From assembly GCA_040954595.2 (NCBI GenBank), contig CM082598.2, positions 8,990,001-9,054,000 of the forward strand: a stretch of 64,000 nt of DNA, in the 5' to 3' direction. This DNA is from Balanoglossus misakiensis. Taxonomy: Eukaryota; Hemichordata. Every line of letters starts with the position of its first letter. Within the stretch, counting starts at the first letter, position 1. This document shows, one piece after another, positions 34,871-47,738 of the stretch. The translations under genes and the position numbers were made by a program. Below the pieces are notes generated by a model that saw only the letters and a program-made list of their open reading frames with translations, was not told where the DNA came from and searched no databases.

Positions 34871-36593
34871 TACATTATATGCGGTACGCCGATGTCAGCT
34901 TACCCGGCAGTACTGCAGGCCGTGCCCCCAACTAACGTCGGTGTTTGAAACGCCCTGGTTAAATTCGGGCTTTCTCTATAAATTGACAGGCAATAATGCA
35001 GTCCTACCCGAACAAATGTCGAGTGTTGACCCGCTGTGACTTTCCCTCTTCGGTTTGCCCGACTTAGCCAACGTCTTTGTACTAGAGTGTCGGGTCTTTT
35101 ACAGAGCCAGGCCGAAGGAAATCCGACTTGATCGCCGTTGCTAACGAACGCTAGTGTCTGTCATGGTGTGCCGGGGTTTAAGTCGAGCCAGGCCGTAGGA
35201 GATCTGACTTGATCATCGTGGTCAATGAACGCGTGTTTCCGCTCTAAAGTGCCGGGGCTTCAGCTAACCAGGCCGTAGGAAATCCCACGTAATCACCGTT
35301 GATAACTTACGCCAGTCTGTGTCATATAGAGCCGGTGCACCAGCCGAGTCACGCCGTAGGAAATCTGACTTGATCAACGTGGTCTCTGTACGCGTGTTTC
35401 TTCTCTAGAGTGCCAGGGCTTTAGCCAAGCCATGCCGTAGAAAATCTGACTTGATCACCGTTGCTAACGTACGCTAGTGTCTGTCATATTGTGACGGAGA
35501 TTTAGCTGAGCCAGGCCGTAGAAAAATCGACTTGTTCAACGTTACCAGTGTGCAACTGTTTCTGCTCTAGAGTGTCAGAGTTTTAGCCGACTTATGCTGT
35601 AGGAAATCTGAGTTGATGAACGGGAATTCAATATTAGAAAACCCTTGTGGAAAGTATCTCTACCCGTTTGAAACTAAGAAAAGAGTTTATTCTTATTTAT
35701 TTTGTAAAAAAGACAATTTTTCGAAAAAAAGTCGAAAATGGTAATTTTGTCTTGGGTGATTCAAATTATACCGCCTTTTCTGGAATTTGCAGCACTTTTT
35801 GCAAGAGAACGACACTTCATGCTCCATAATATTTCCGAAAATTAATAAAAGAGTTAATTTTTTATGATTTTTTAAAAATTTACCATTTTTGTCAAAATAT
35901 GGCCAAAATGGCTATTTTTTCTTGAATTTTGTCAATATCTCTGCATTTTTGGAGTGGTCGAAAGTTTTAACATACAATCAACATGTCATATATGATCATG
36001 GCACCAAATTCGAAGAACAAAGGTTTTTTTATTTTTTTTTCTAAAAATGACATTTTCAAGGAAAATTTGGTAAAACGCAATTTTGTCTGCAGTGAGCCAA
36101 ATTAGACTGTCTTTTGTGGAATTTGTCTCGATATATACAGACGAAGAGCATTCTATACTCCATCAGATTTCCGAAAATGTAGAAAACAGGTATTTTTTGT
36201 AATTTTCAAAAATTTACCATTTTGACCAAATTATGGCTAAAATTGTTATTTTCCTCTTGGACGCCGCCAGTGTCACTGCTTTTAAGAGTCCTAAAAACTT
36301 TTAACATACAAGCAATTGTTTATATATGATCAGGTCACCGAATTAAAAAAATAAAGAATGTTTTGCCTAAAAATGACGTTTTTAGTGCAAAAAATGAATA
36401 AAACGCAATTTTGTATTAAATCAGCTCATTCAGAGTGCATTTTTAGAATCAGCACCATTTTTACATATTATGGACATTTCATACATCATCAGATATCCAA
36501 ATTTGAAAAAAATGATTTAGATTTTAGCTGATTGTCCAAAATTAGCTGATATCTAATAAATGTAGTATTGAACCATTCTGTTCCCCCCCCCCC
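34871..36593 (+). repeat. Satellite unit U16 (1,723 bp, six 81-mers)
   Basis: Two dimers shorter than standard; GC arm 35088-35572 without the TATATATA expansion. The AT arm (from about 35622) is a near-copy of that in U15 at 1,724-bp offset. Poly-C is 36583-36593. The private variants gatcgccgttg, gtttaagtcg and caatgaacgcg are repeated at the start of U17. Confidence 0.95.
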
Positions 36594-38920
36594 TACATTA
36601 TATGCGGTACGCCGATGTCAGCTTACCCGGCAGTACTGCAGGCCGTGCCCCCAACTAACGTCGGTGTTTGAAACGCCCTGGTTAAATTCGGGCTTTCTCT
36701 ATAAATTGACAGGCAATAATGCAGTCCTACCCGAACAAATGTCGAGTGTTGACCCGCTGTGACTTTCCCTCTTCGGTTTGCCCGACTTAGCCAACGTCTT
36801 TGTACTAGAGTGTCGGGTCTTTTACAGAGCCAGGCCGAAGGAAATCCGACTTGATCGCCGTTGCTAACGAACGCTAGTGTCTGTCATGGTGTGCCGGGGT
36901 TTAAGTCGAGCCAGGCCGTAGGAGATCTGACTTGATCATCGTGGTCAATGAACGCGTGTTTCCGCTCTAAAGTGCCGGGGCTTCAGCTAACCAGGCCGTA
37001 GGAAATCCCACGTAATCACCGTTGATAACTTACGCCAGTCTGTGTCATATAGAGCCGGTGCACCAGCCGAGTCACGCCGTAGGAAATCTGACTTGATCAA
37101 CGTGGTCTCTGTACGCGTGTTTCTTCTCTAGAGTGCCAGGGCTTTAGCCAAGCCATGCCGTAGAAAATCTGACTTGATCAACGTGGTCAATGTACGCCTG
37201 TTTCTGCTCTAGAGTGCCGGGGCTTCAGCTGAGCCAGGCCGTAGGAAACCCGACGTGATTACCGTTGTTAACTTACGCCAGTCTGTGTCCTATATATAGT
37301 GCCGGGGCATCAGCCGTGCCAGGCCGAAGGAAATGTGAGTAGATCAACGTGGTCTCTGTACGCGTGTTTCTGCTCTAGAGTGCCAGGGCTTTAGCCAAGC
37401 CATGCCGTAGGAAATCTGACTTGATCAACGTTGCTAACGAACGCTAGTGTCTGTCATAGTGTGCCGGGGTTTTAGTCGAGCCAAGCCGTAGGAGATCAGT
37501 CTTGATCAACGTGGTCTCTGTACGCGTGTTTCTGCACTAGAGTGCCGGGGCTTTATCCAAGCCATGCCGTAGAAAATCTGACTTGATCACCGTTGCTAAC
37601 GTACGCTAGTGTCTGTCATATTGTGACGGAGATTTAGCCGAGCCAGGCCGTAGAAAAATCGACTTGTTCAACGTTACCAGTGTGCAACTGTTTCTGCTCT
37701 AGAGTGTCAGAGTTTTAGCCGACTTATGCTGTAGGAAATCTGAGTTGATGAACGGGAATTCAACATTAGAAAACCCGTGTGGAAAGTATCTCTACCCGTT
37801 TGAAACTAAGAAAAGAATTTATTCTTATTTATTTTGTAAAAAAGACAATTTTTCGAGAAAAAAAAGTCGAAAATGGTAATTTTGTCTTGGGTGATTCAAA
37901 TTATACCGCCTTTTCTGGAATTTGCAGCACTTTTTACAAGAGAACGACACTTCATGCTCCATAATATTTCCGAACAAATTACCATTTTTGTCAAAATATG
38001 GCCAAAATATTCTTATTTATTTTGTAAAAAAGACAATTTTTCGAAAAAAGTCGAAAATGGTAATTTTGTCTTGGGTGATTCAAATTATACCGCCTTTTCT
38101 GCAGCACTTTTTACAAGAGAACGACACTTCATGCTCCATAATATCTCCGAAAATGAAGAAAGGAGTTAATTTTTTATGATTTTTTAAAAATTTACCATTT
38201 TTGTCAAAATATGGCCAAAATGGCTATTTTTTCTTGAATTCCGTCAATATCTCTGCAGTTTTGGAGAGGTCGAAAGTTTTAACATACAATCAACATGTCA
38301 TATATGATCAGGGCACCAAATTCGAAGAAAAAAGGTTTTTTTTTTTTTTTTTTTTTTCTAAAATTGACATTTTCAAGGAAAATTTGGTAAAACGCAATTT
38401 TGTCTGCAATGAGCCAAATTAGACGGTCTTTTGTGGAATTTGTATCGATATATACATACGAAGAGCATTCTATACTCCATCAGATTTCCGAAAATGTAGA
38501 AAACAGGTATTTTTTGTAATTTTCAAAAATTTACCATTTTGACCAAATTGTGGCTAAAATTGTTCTTTTCGTGTTGAATGCCGCCAGTGTCACTGCTTTT
38601 AAAAGTCATAAAAACTTTTAACATACAAGCAATTGTTTATATATGATCAGGTCACCGAATTAAAAAAATAAAGAATGTTTTGCCTAAAAATGACCTTTTT
38701 GGTGAAAAAAACGAATAAAACGCAATTTTGTATTAAATCAGCTCATTCAGAGTGCATTTGTTATAATCAGCACCATTTTTACATATAATGGAAATTTCAT
38801 ACATCATCAGATATCCAAATATGAAAAAATGATATAGATTTTAGATGTTTGTCGAAAATTAGCTGATATCTAATAAATGTAGTATTGAACCGTTCAGTTC
38901 CCCCCCCCCCCCCCCGCCCC
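36594..38920 (+). repeat. Satellite unit U17 (2,327 bp, eleven 81-mers)
   Basis: The paralogue of U3, with the same odd subrepeat count (36811-37704), the same A/A hybrid near 37130-37200 and the same duplication in the AT arm. Poly-C runs from 38900 to 38920, interrupted by one G. A run of about 20 T lies near 38337-38357. Confidence 0.95.
37824..38150 (+). repeat. 188-bp-offset tandem duplication inside the U17 AT arm
   Basis: The counterpart of the duplication in U3, at an offset of about 33,102 bp. ttcttatttattttg occurs near 37822 and 38010. Small differences (ccataatatctcc, aaggagttaa) have arisen since the two were separated. Confidence 0.8.
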
Positions 38921-40896
38921 GATGTCAGCTTACCCGGCAGTACTGCAGGCCGTGCCCCCAACTAACGTGGGTGTTTGAAAGGCCCTGGTTAAATTCGGGC
39001 TTTCTCTATAAATTGACAGGCAATAATGCAGTCCTACCCGAACAAATGTCGAGTGTTGACCCGCTGTGACTTTCCCTCTTCGGTTTGCCCGACTTAGCCA
39101 ACGTCTTTGTACCAGAGTGTCGGGTCTTTTGCAGAGCCAGGCCGAAGGAAATCCGACTTGATCACCGTTGCTAACGAACGCTAGTGTCTGTCATGGTGTG
39201 CCGGAGTTTTAGTCGAGCCAGGCCGTAGGAGATCTGACTTGATCATCGTGGTCAATGTACGCGTGTTTCCGCTCTAAAGTGCCGGGGCTTCAGCTAAACC
39301 AGGCCTTAGGAAATCCGACGTAATCACCGTTGATAACTTACGCCAGTCTGTGTCATATGGAGCCGGTGCAACAGCCGAGTCACGCCGTAGGAAATCTGAC
39401 TTGATCAACGTGGTCAATGTACGCCTGTTTCTGCTCTAGAGTGCCGGGGCTTCAGCTGAGCCAGGCCGTAGTAAACCCGACGTGATTACCGTTGTTAACT
39501 TACGCCAGTCTGTGCCCTATATATAGTGCCGGGGCATCAGCCGTGCCAGGCCGAAGGAAATGTGAGTAGATCAACGTGGTCTCTGTACGCGTGTTTCTGC
39601 TCTAGAGTGCCAGGGCTTTAGCCAAGCCATGCCGTAGAAAATCTGACTTGATCAACGTTGCTAACGAACGCTAGTGTCTGTCATAGTGTGGCGGGGTTTT
39701 AGTCGAGCCAAGCCGTAGGAGATCAGAATTGATCAACGTGGTCTCTGTACGCGTGTTTCTGCTCTAGAGTGCCGGGGCTTTATCCAAGCCATGCCGTAGA
39801 AAATCTGACTTGATCACCGTAGCTAACGTACGCTAGTGTCTGTCATATTGTGACGGAGATTTAGCTGAGCCAGGCCGTAGAAAAATCGACTTGTTCAACG
39901 TTACCAGTGTGCAACTGTTTCTGCTCTAGAGTGTCAGGGTTTTAGCCGACTTATGCTGTAGGAAATCTGAGTTGATGAACGGGAATTCAATGTTAGAAAA
40001 CACGTGTGGAAAGTATCTTTACCCGTTTGAAACTAAGAAAAGAATTTATTCTTATTTATTTTGTAAAAAAGACAATTTTTCGAAAAAAAGTCGAAAATGG
40101 TAATTTTGTCTTGGGTGATTCAAATTATACCGCCTTTTCTGGAATTTGCAACAATTAATTTTTCAGGATTTTTTAACAAATTACCATTTTTGTCAAAATA
40201 TGGCCAAAATGGCTATTTTTTCTTGAATTCCGTCAATATCTCTGCATTTTTGGAGTGGTCGAAAGTTTTAACATACAATCAACATGTCATATATGATCAG
40301 GGCACCAAATTCGAAGAACAAAGGTTTTTTTTTTTTTTTTTTCTAAAAATGACATTTTCAAGGAAAATTTGGTAAAACGCAATTTTGTCTGTAGTGAGCC
40401 AAATTAGACGGTCTTTTGTGGAATTTGTATCGATATTTACATACGAAGAGCATTCTATACTCCATCAGATTTCCGAAAATGTAGAAAACAGGTATTTTTT
40501 GTAATTTGCAAAAATTTACCATTTTGACAAAATTGTGGCTAAAATTGTTATTTTCGTGTTGAATACCGCCAGTGTCACTGCTTTTAAAAGTCATAAAAAC
40601 TTTTAACATACAAGCAATTGTTTATATATGATCAGGTCACCGAATTAAACAAATAAATAATGTTTTGCCTAAAAATGACCTTTTTGGTGCAAAAACGAAT
40701 AAAATGCAATTTTGTATTAAATCAGCTCATTCAGAGTGCATTTTTTATAATCAGCACCATTTTTACATATAATGGAAATTTCATACATCATCAGATATCC
40801 AAATATGAAAAAATGATTTAGATTTTAGATGATTGTCCAAAATTAGCTGATATGTAATAAATGTAGTATTGAACCGTTCTGTTCCCCCCCCCCCCC
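38921..40896 (+). repeat. Satellite unit U18 (1,976 bp, ten 81-mers)
   Basis: The linker lacks its first 20 bases or so, exactly as in U4, which also follows an U3-type unit. GC arm 39118-39931. The AT arm from about 39980 has its own deletion and rearrangement (ttgcaacaattaatttttcagg, near 40145), found in no other unit here. Poly-C is 40884-40896. Confidence 0.95.
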
Positions 40897-42750
40897 TACA
40901 TTATATGCGGTACGCCGATGTCAGCTTACCCGGCAGTACTGCAGGCCGTGCCCCCAACTAACGTCGGTGTTTGAAACGCCCTGGTTAAATTCGGGCTTTC
41001 TCTATAAATTGACAGGCAATAATGCAGTCCTACCCGAACAAATGTCGAGTGTTGACCCGCTGTGACTTTCCCTCTTCGGTTTGCCCGACTTAGCCAACGT
41101 CTTTGTACTAGAGTGTCGGGTCTTTTGCAGAGCCAGGCCGAAGGAAATCCGACTTGATCACCGTTGCTAACGAACGCTAGTGTCTGTCATGGTGTGCCGG
41201 GGTTTTAGTCGAGCCAGGCCGTAGGAGATCTGACTTGATCATCGTGGTCAATGTACGCGTGTTTCCGCTCTAAAGTGCCGGGGCTTCAGCTAAACCAGGC
41301 CGTAGGAAATCCGACGTAATCACCGTTGATAACTTACGCCAGTCTGTGTCATATAGAGCCGGTGCACCAGTCGAGTCACGCCGTAGGAAATCTGACTTGA
41401 TCAACGTGGTCAATGTACGCCTGTTTCTGCTCTAGAGTGCCGGGGCTTCAGCTGAGCCAGGCCGTAGTAAACCCGACGTGATTACCGTTGTTAACTTACG
41501 CCAGTCTGTGTCCTATATATAGTGCCGGGGCATCAGCCGTGCCAGGCCGAAGGAAATGTGAGTAGATCAACGTGGTCTCTGTACGCGTGTTTCTGCTCTA
41601 GAGTGCCGGGGCTTTATCCAAGCCATGCCGTAGAAAATCTGACTTGATCACCGTTGCTAACGTACGCTAGTGTCTGTCATATTGTGACGGAGATTTAGCC
41701 GAGCCAGGCCGTAGAAAAATCGACTTGTTCAACGTTACCAGTGTGCAACTGTTTCTGCTCTAGAGTGTCAGGGTTTTAGCCGACTTATGCTGTAGGAAAT
41801 CTGAGTTGATGAACGGGAATTCAATGTTAGAAAACCCGTGTGGAAAGTATCTCTACCCGTTTGAAACTAAGAAAAGAATTTATTCTTATTCATTTTGTAA
41901 AAAAGACAATTTTTCGAAAAAAGTCGAAAATGGTAATTTTGTCTTGGGTGATTCAAATTATACCGCCTTTTCTGGAATTTGCAGCACTTTTTACAAGAGA
42001 ACGACACTTCATGCTCCATAATATTTCCGAACAAATTACCATTTTTGTCAAAATATGGCCAAAATGGCTATTTTTTCTTGAATTCCGTCAATATCTCTGC
42101 ATTTTTGGAGTGGTCGAAACTTTTAACATACAATCAACATGTCATATAAGATCAGGGCACCAAATTCGAAGAACAAAGGTTTTGTTATTTTTTTTTCTAA
42201 AAATGACATTTTCAAGGAAAATTTGGTAAAACGCAATTTTGTCTGTAGTGAGCCAAATTAGACGGTCTTTTGTGGAATTTGTATCGATATTTACATACGA
42301 AGAGCATTCTATACTCCATCAGATTACCGAAAATGTAGAAAACATTTATTTTTCGTAATTTTCAAAAATTTACCCTTTTTGACCAAAATGTGGCTAAAAT
42401 TGTTATTTTCGTCTTGAATGCCGCCAGTGTCACTGCTTTTAAGAGTCATAAAAACTTTTAACATACAAGCAATTGTTTATATATGATCAGGTCACCGAAT
42501 TAAAAAAATAAAGAATGTTTTGCCTGAAAATGACCTTTTTGGTGCAAAAACGAATAAAACGCAATTTTGTATTAAATCAGCTCATTCAGAGTGCATTTTT
42601 TATAATCAGCACCATTTTTACATATAATGGAAATTTCATACATCATCAGATATTCAAATATGAAAAAATGATTTAGATTTTAGATGATTGTCCAAAATTA
42701 GCTGATATCTAATAAATGTAGTATTGAACCGTTCTGTCCCCCCCCACCCC
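40897..42750 (+). repeat. Satellite unit U19 (1,854 bp, eight 81-mers)
   Basis: One dimer shorter than standard (41114-41765). The AT arm (from about 41815) is the short beta form and matches U4 almost base for base. The poly-C tract (42738-42750) is interrupted by the same A as in U4. Confidence 0.95.
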
Positions 42751-43012
42751 TACATTATATGCGGTACGCCGATGTCAGCTTACCCGGCATTACTGGAGGC
42801 CGTGCCCCCAACTAAGGGAGCCGTCATTATTTACGGCCTGGGGGGGGGGGGTCGGAGGAATTACACTAGAAACTCCAAAATTTTGAGAAACCCCCCCCCC
42901 CTGCCAAGCATGCAGATTTTGAGAAACCCCCCCCCCCCTTCCAACACAGAAATTTCGACTGGCCCCCCCCTAAAACCGGAACAACTACATATCAATACAT
43001 GTATCTGTATTG

Positions 43013-43203
43013 AACACCTATTGCCTGGCCATGAGGGCCATAGCGGCCGTTTATTGCACCCGAGGGGCTGTGAGTTACCAGAATCATATGCTATTTCCCG
43101 AGGCCGCAGGCCGAGGCAAATAGCATATGATTCTGGTAACTCACAGTCACGAGGGGGTAAAAACGGCTGCTATGGCCCGAATATAGGCCAGGCTATAGGT
43201 GTT
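43013..43203 (+). repeat. 191-bp fold-back inside MITE copy 2
   Basis: The counterpart of the palindrome in copy 1 at an offset of 34,949 bp, with the same 28-bp perfect inner arms and the same mismatches in the outer arms. The second inverted pair follows at 43204-43224 and 43444-43464. Confidence 0.85.
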
Positions 43204-43224
43204 TTATAATAAACCTCATGCTAA

Positions 43225-43914
43225 CAGCTGGGAAAATCTTGCAATTTTCTCTTGAGGTTGGCAGACGACATCTTCCGCGGTGGCCATTGTGTCAGACGAA
43301 GCGACGCTGATGGACGTGACCGAGTTTGCGCACTCACGCTGGTCACGTGACCGGTTTATATTTTTTCTGCTATTTCCCTAGCGGTTCATAGTCGATTCTA
43401 TTTTCCTATCACGTGACGGATTCTGGCGAATCACGACACAGTATTAGCATGAGGTATATTATAAAAATCACTATTACAGTAGTGTAGTAAAAGACCTTTC
43501 AACTCCAGGTTCACCCTGCTACATTGTAGGTGATCATCAGTTGCATCATGATGGATTGAAAAGGGTGAAACAACAAAACAATCTCAAAGTCACAACTAAA
43601 TAATGATTACCGTAAAAGCTCACCATAACCAGTAACCATCAAGTAGCATTGTGTAATTTGGACAGGCATCGTTAAAAGTCAAAATGATTATCAAACTTTG
43701 TTGATATAATAAGGAGTAATGTTTTTTATGCATGATCAGGCAAGCATGCCAATCCTTTATCAACAAATTTTGGGAAAAATACTTTGATAGTGCAGTGTGG
43801 ACACTCTGGTGTTCCGCGACCAGCACTTGCACAGCACACAACTAAATCTTTCAGTTGAAAAACTTTGATACATTTCCCAAAAATGAGTGACCCCCCCCCC
43901 TCTTCATCTACAAT
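43225..43914. other. MITE copy 2 interior without a recognisable gene
   Basis: The counterpart of the gene-less interior of copy 1. The minus-strand open frames (43620-43841 and 43726-43998) are short, overlap each other and match no known family. The length of the second differs between copies because of homopolymer indels, which argues against coding. Confidence 0.6.
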
Positions 43915-45685
43915 TTTTGACAAACCCCCCCTTGCAGCCTTCCAATTTTTGAGTAACCCCCCCCCCTTGATTCCTCCGACCCCCCCCCCCCAGGCCATAA
44001 ATAATGACGGCTCCCTAACGTCGGTGCTTGAAACGCCCTGGTTAAATTCGGGCTTTCTCTATAAATTGACAGGCAATAATGCAGTCCTACCCGAACAAAT
44101 GTCGAGTGTTGACCCGCTGTGACTTTCCCTCTTCGGTTTGCCCGACTTAGCCAACGTCTTTGTACCAGAGTGTCGGGTCTTTTGCAGAGCCAGGCCGAAG
44201 GAAATCCGACTTGATCACCGTTGCTAACGAACGCTAGTGTCTGTCATGGTGTGCCGGGGTTTTAGTCGAGCCAGGCCGTAGGAGATCTGACTTGATCATC
44301 GTGGTCAATGTACGCGTGTTTCCGCTCTAAAGTGCCGGGGCTTCAGCTAAACCAGGCCGTAGGAAATCCGACGTGATTACCGTTGTTAACTTACGCCAGT
44401 CTGTGTCCTATATATAGTGCCGAGGCATCAGCCGTGCCAGGCCGAAGGAAATGTGAGTAGATCAACGTGGTCTCTGTACGCGTGTTTCTGCTCTAGAGTG
44501 CCGGGGCTTTATCCAAGCCATGCCGTAGAAAATCTGACTTGATCACCGTTGCTAACGTACGCTAGTGTCTGTCATATTGTGACGGAGATTTAGCTGAGCC
44601 AGGCCGTAGACAAATCGACTTGTTCAACGTTACCAGTGTGCAACTGTTTCTGCTCTAGAGTGTCAGAGTTTTAGCCGACTTATGCTGTAGGAAATCTGAG
44701 TTGATGAACGGGAATTCAATATTAGAAAACCCGTGTGGAAAGTATCTCTACCCGTTTGAAACTAAGAAAAGAATTTATTCTTATTTATTTTGTAAAAAAG
44801 ACAATTTTTCGAAAAAAAAGTCGAAAATGGTAATTTTGTCTTGGGTGATTCAAATTATACCGTCTTTTCTGGAATTTGCAGCACCTTTTACAAGAGAACG
44901 ACACTTCATGCTCCATAATATTTCCGAAAATGAAGAAAAGAGTTAATTTTTTATGATTTTTTAAAAATTTACCACTTTTGTCAAAATATGGCCAAAACGG
45001 CTATTTTTTCTTGAATTCCGTCAATATCTCTGCATTTTTGGAGTGGTCGAAACTTTTAACATACAATCAACATGTCATATATAATCAGGGCACCGAATTC
45101 GAAGAACAATTAAAGCTTTTTTAAATTATTTTTCTAAAAATGACATTTTCAAGCAAAATTTGATAACATGCAATTTTGTCTGCAGTGAGCCAAATTAGAC
45201 TGTCTTTTGTGGTATTTGTATCGATATATACATACGAAGGGCATTCTATACTCCATCAGATTACCGAAAATGTAGGAAACATTTATTTTTCGTAATTTTC
45301 AAAAATTTACCATTTTGACAAAATTGTGGCTAAAATTGTTATTTTCGTGTTGAATGCCGCCAGTGTCACTGCTTTTAAAATTCATAAAAACTTTTAACAT
45401 ACAAGCAATTGTTTATATATGATCAGGTCACCGAATTAAAAAAATAAAGAATGTTTTGCCTAAAATGACCTTTTTGGTGCAAAAACGAATAAAACGCAAT
45501 TTTGTATTAAATCAGCTCATTCAGAGTGCATTTTTTATAATCAGCACCATTTTTACATATAATGGAAATTTCATACATCATCAGATATTCAAATATGAAA
45601 AAATGATTTAGATTTTAGATGATTGTCCAAAATTAGCTGATATCTAATAAATGTAGTATTCAACCGTTCTGTCCCCCCCCCCCCC

Positions 45686-47738
45686 TACATTATGTGCGGT
45701 ACGCCGATGTCAGCTTACCCGGCAGCACTGCAGGCCGTGCCCCCAACTAACGTCGGTGTTTGAAACGCCCTGGTTAAATTCGGGCTTTCTCTATAAATTG
45801 ACAGGCAATAATGCAGTCCTACCCGAACAAATGTCGAGTGTTGACCCGCTGTGACTTTCCCTCTTCGGTTTGCCCGACTTAGCCAACGTCTTTGTACTGG
45901 AGTGTCGGGTCTTTTGCAGAGGCAAGCCGAAGGAAATCCGACTTGATCACCGTTGCTAACGAACGCTAGTGTCTGTCATGGTGTGCCGGGGTTTTAGTCG
46001 AGCCAGGCCGTAGGAGATCTGACTTGATCATCGTGGTCAATGTACGCGTGTTTCCGCTCTAAAGTGCCGGGGCTTCAGCTAAACCAGGCCGTAGGAAATC
46101 CGACGTAATCACCGTTGATAACTTACGCCAGTCTGTGTCATATAGAGTCGGTGCACCAGCCGAGTCACGCCGTAGGAAATCTGACTTGATCAACGTGGTC
46201 AATGTACGCCAGTTTCTGCTCTAGAGTGCCGGGGCTTCAGCTGAGCCAGGCCGTAGGAAACCCGACGTGATTACCGTTGTTAACTTACGCCAGTCTGTGT
46301 CCTATATATAGTGCCGGGGTATCAGTCGTGCCAGGCCGAAGGAAATGTGAGTAGACCAATGTGGTCTCTGTACGCGTGTTTCTGCTCTAGAGTGCCAGGG
46401 CTTTAGCCAAGCCATGCCGTAGGAAATCTGACTTGATCAACGTTGCTAACGAACGCTAGTGTCTGTCATAGTGTGCCGGGGTTTTAGTCGAGCCAAGCCG
46501 TAGGAGATCAGACTTGATCAACGTGGTCTCTGTACGCGTGTTTCTGCTCTAGAGTGCCGGGGCTTTATCCAAGCCGTGCCGTAGAAAATCTGACTTGATC
46601 ACCGTTGCTAACGTACGCTAGTGTCTGTCATATTGTGACGGAGATTTAGCCGAGCCAGGCCGTAGAAAAATCGACTTGTTCAACGTTACCAGTGTGCAAC
46701 TGTTTCTGCTCTAGAGTGTCAGGGTTTTAGCCGACTTATGCTGTAGCAAATCTGAGTTGATGAACGGGAATTCAATGTTAGAAAACCCGTGTGGAAAGTA
46801 TCTCTACCCGTTTGAAACTAAGAAAAGAATTTATTCTTATTTATTTTGTAAAAAAGACAATTTTTCGAAAAAAAGTCGAAAATGGTAATTTTGTCTTGGG
46901 TGATTCAAATTATACCGCCTTTCCTGGAATTTGCAGCACTTTTTACAAGAGAACGACACTTCATGCTCCATAATATTTCCGAAAATGAAGAAAAGAGTTA
47001 ATTTTTTATGATTTTTTACAAATTTACCATTTTTGTCAAAATATGGCCAAAATGACTATTTTTTCTTGAATTCCGTCAATATCTCTGCATTTTTGGAGTG
47101 GTCGAAACTTTTAACATACAATCAACATGTCATATATAATCAGGGCACCGAATTCGAAAAACAATTAAAGCTTTTTTTAATTGTTTTTCTAAAAATGACA
47201 TTTTCAAGCAAAATTTGATAACATGCAATTTTGTCTGCAATGAGCCAAATTAGACTGTCTTTTGTGGAAATTGTATCGATATATACAAACGAAGGGCATT
47301 TTATACTCCATCAGATTACAGAAAATGTAGAAAACAGTTATTTTTCGTTATTTTCAAAAATTTACCATTTTTGACCAAAATGTGGCTAAAATTGTTATTT
47401 TCGTCTTGAACGCCGCCAGTGTCACTGCTTTTAAGAGTCATAAAAACTTTTAACATACAAGCAATTGTTTATATATGATCAGGTCACCGAATTCAAAAAA
47501 TAAAGAATGTTTTGCATAAAAATGACCTTTTTAGTGCAAACAGTGAATAAAACGCAATTTTGTATTAAATCAGCTCATTCAGAGTGCATTTTTAGAATCA
47601 GCACCATTTTTACATATAATGGAAATTTCATACATCATCAGATATCCAAATATGAAAAAATGATTTAGATTTTAGATGATTGTCCAAAATTAGCTGATAT
47701 CTAATAAATGTAGTATTGAACCATTCTGTTCCCCCCCC
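45686..47738 (+). repeat. Satellite unit U21 (2,053 bp, ten 81-mers)
   Basis: GC arm 45903-46716, AT arm (alpha) from about 46766, poly-C of 8 bases at 47731-47738. It is the paralogue of U5's satellite (offset 36,678), sharing cgccagtttctg, atcagtcgtg and aacagtgaataaaac. Confidence 0.95.

Larger units (their letters stand above)
42813..44018 (+). mobile_element. MITE-like non-autonomous DNA transposon, copy 2
   Basis: A 1,200-bp element at 42816-44015 with TAA at 42813-42815 and 44016-44018. It lies at the same target base of the linker as copy 1 and differs from it by a handful of substitutions (for example caactacat, ggttggcag, catcagttgc, gacaaacc) plus homopolymer lengths (G12 against G15 at the left end). 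The shared target and the flanking tggaggcc variant show one insertion event followed by duplication of the array. Confidence 0.88.
42751..45685 (+). repeat. Satellite unit U20 (about 1,732 bp of satellite, split by a MITE)
   Basis: Six subrepeats (44171-44660). The linker is split by the second MITE copy. The AT arm from about 44710 joins an alpha first half to a beta second half. Poly-C is 45673-45685. Compared with U5, the satellite after the MITE has been exchanged for another unit's sequence. Confidence 0.95.

Noticed and set aside
42724-43209. A 161-codon plus-strand frame over the poly-C tract and MITE
   Set aside because: It runs through homopolymer C/G tracts and the palindrome, is broken in the other MITE copy by tract-length changes, and has no domain.
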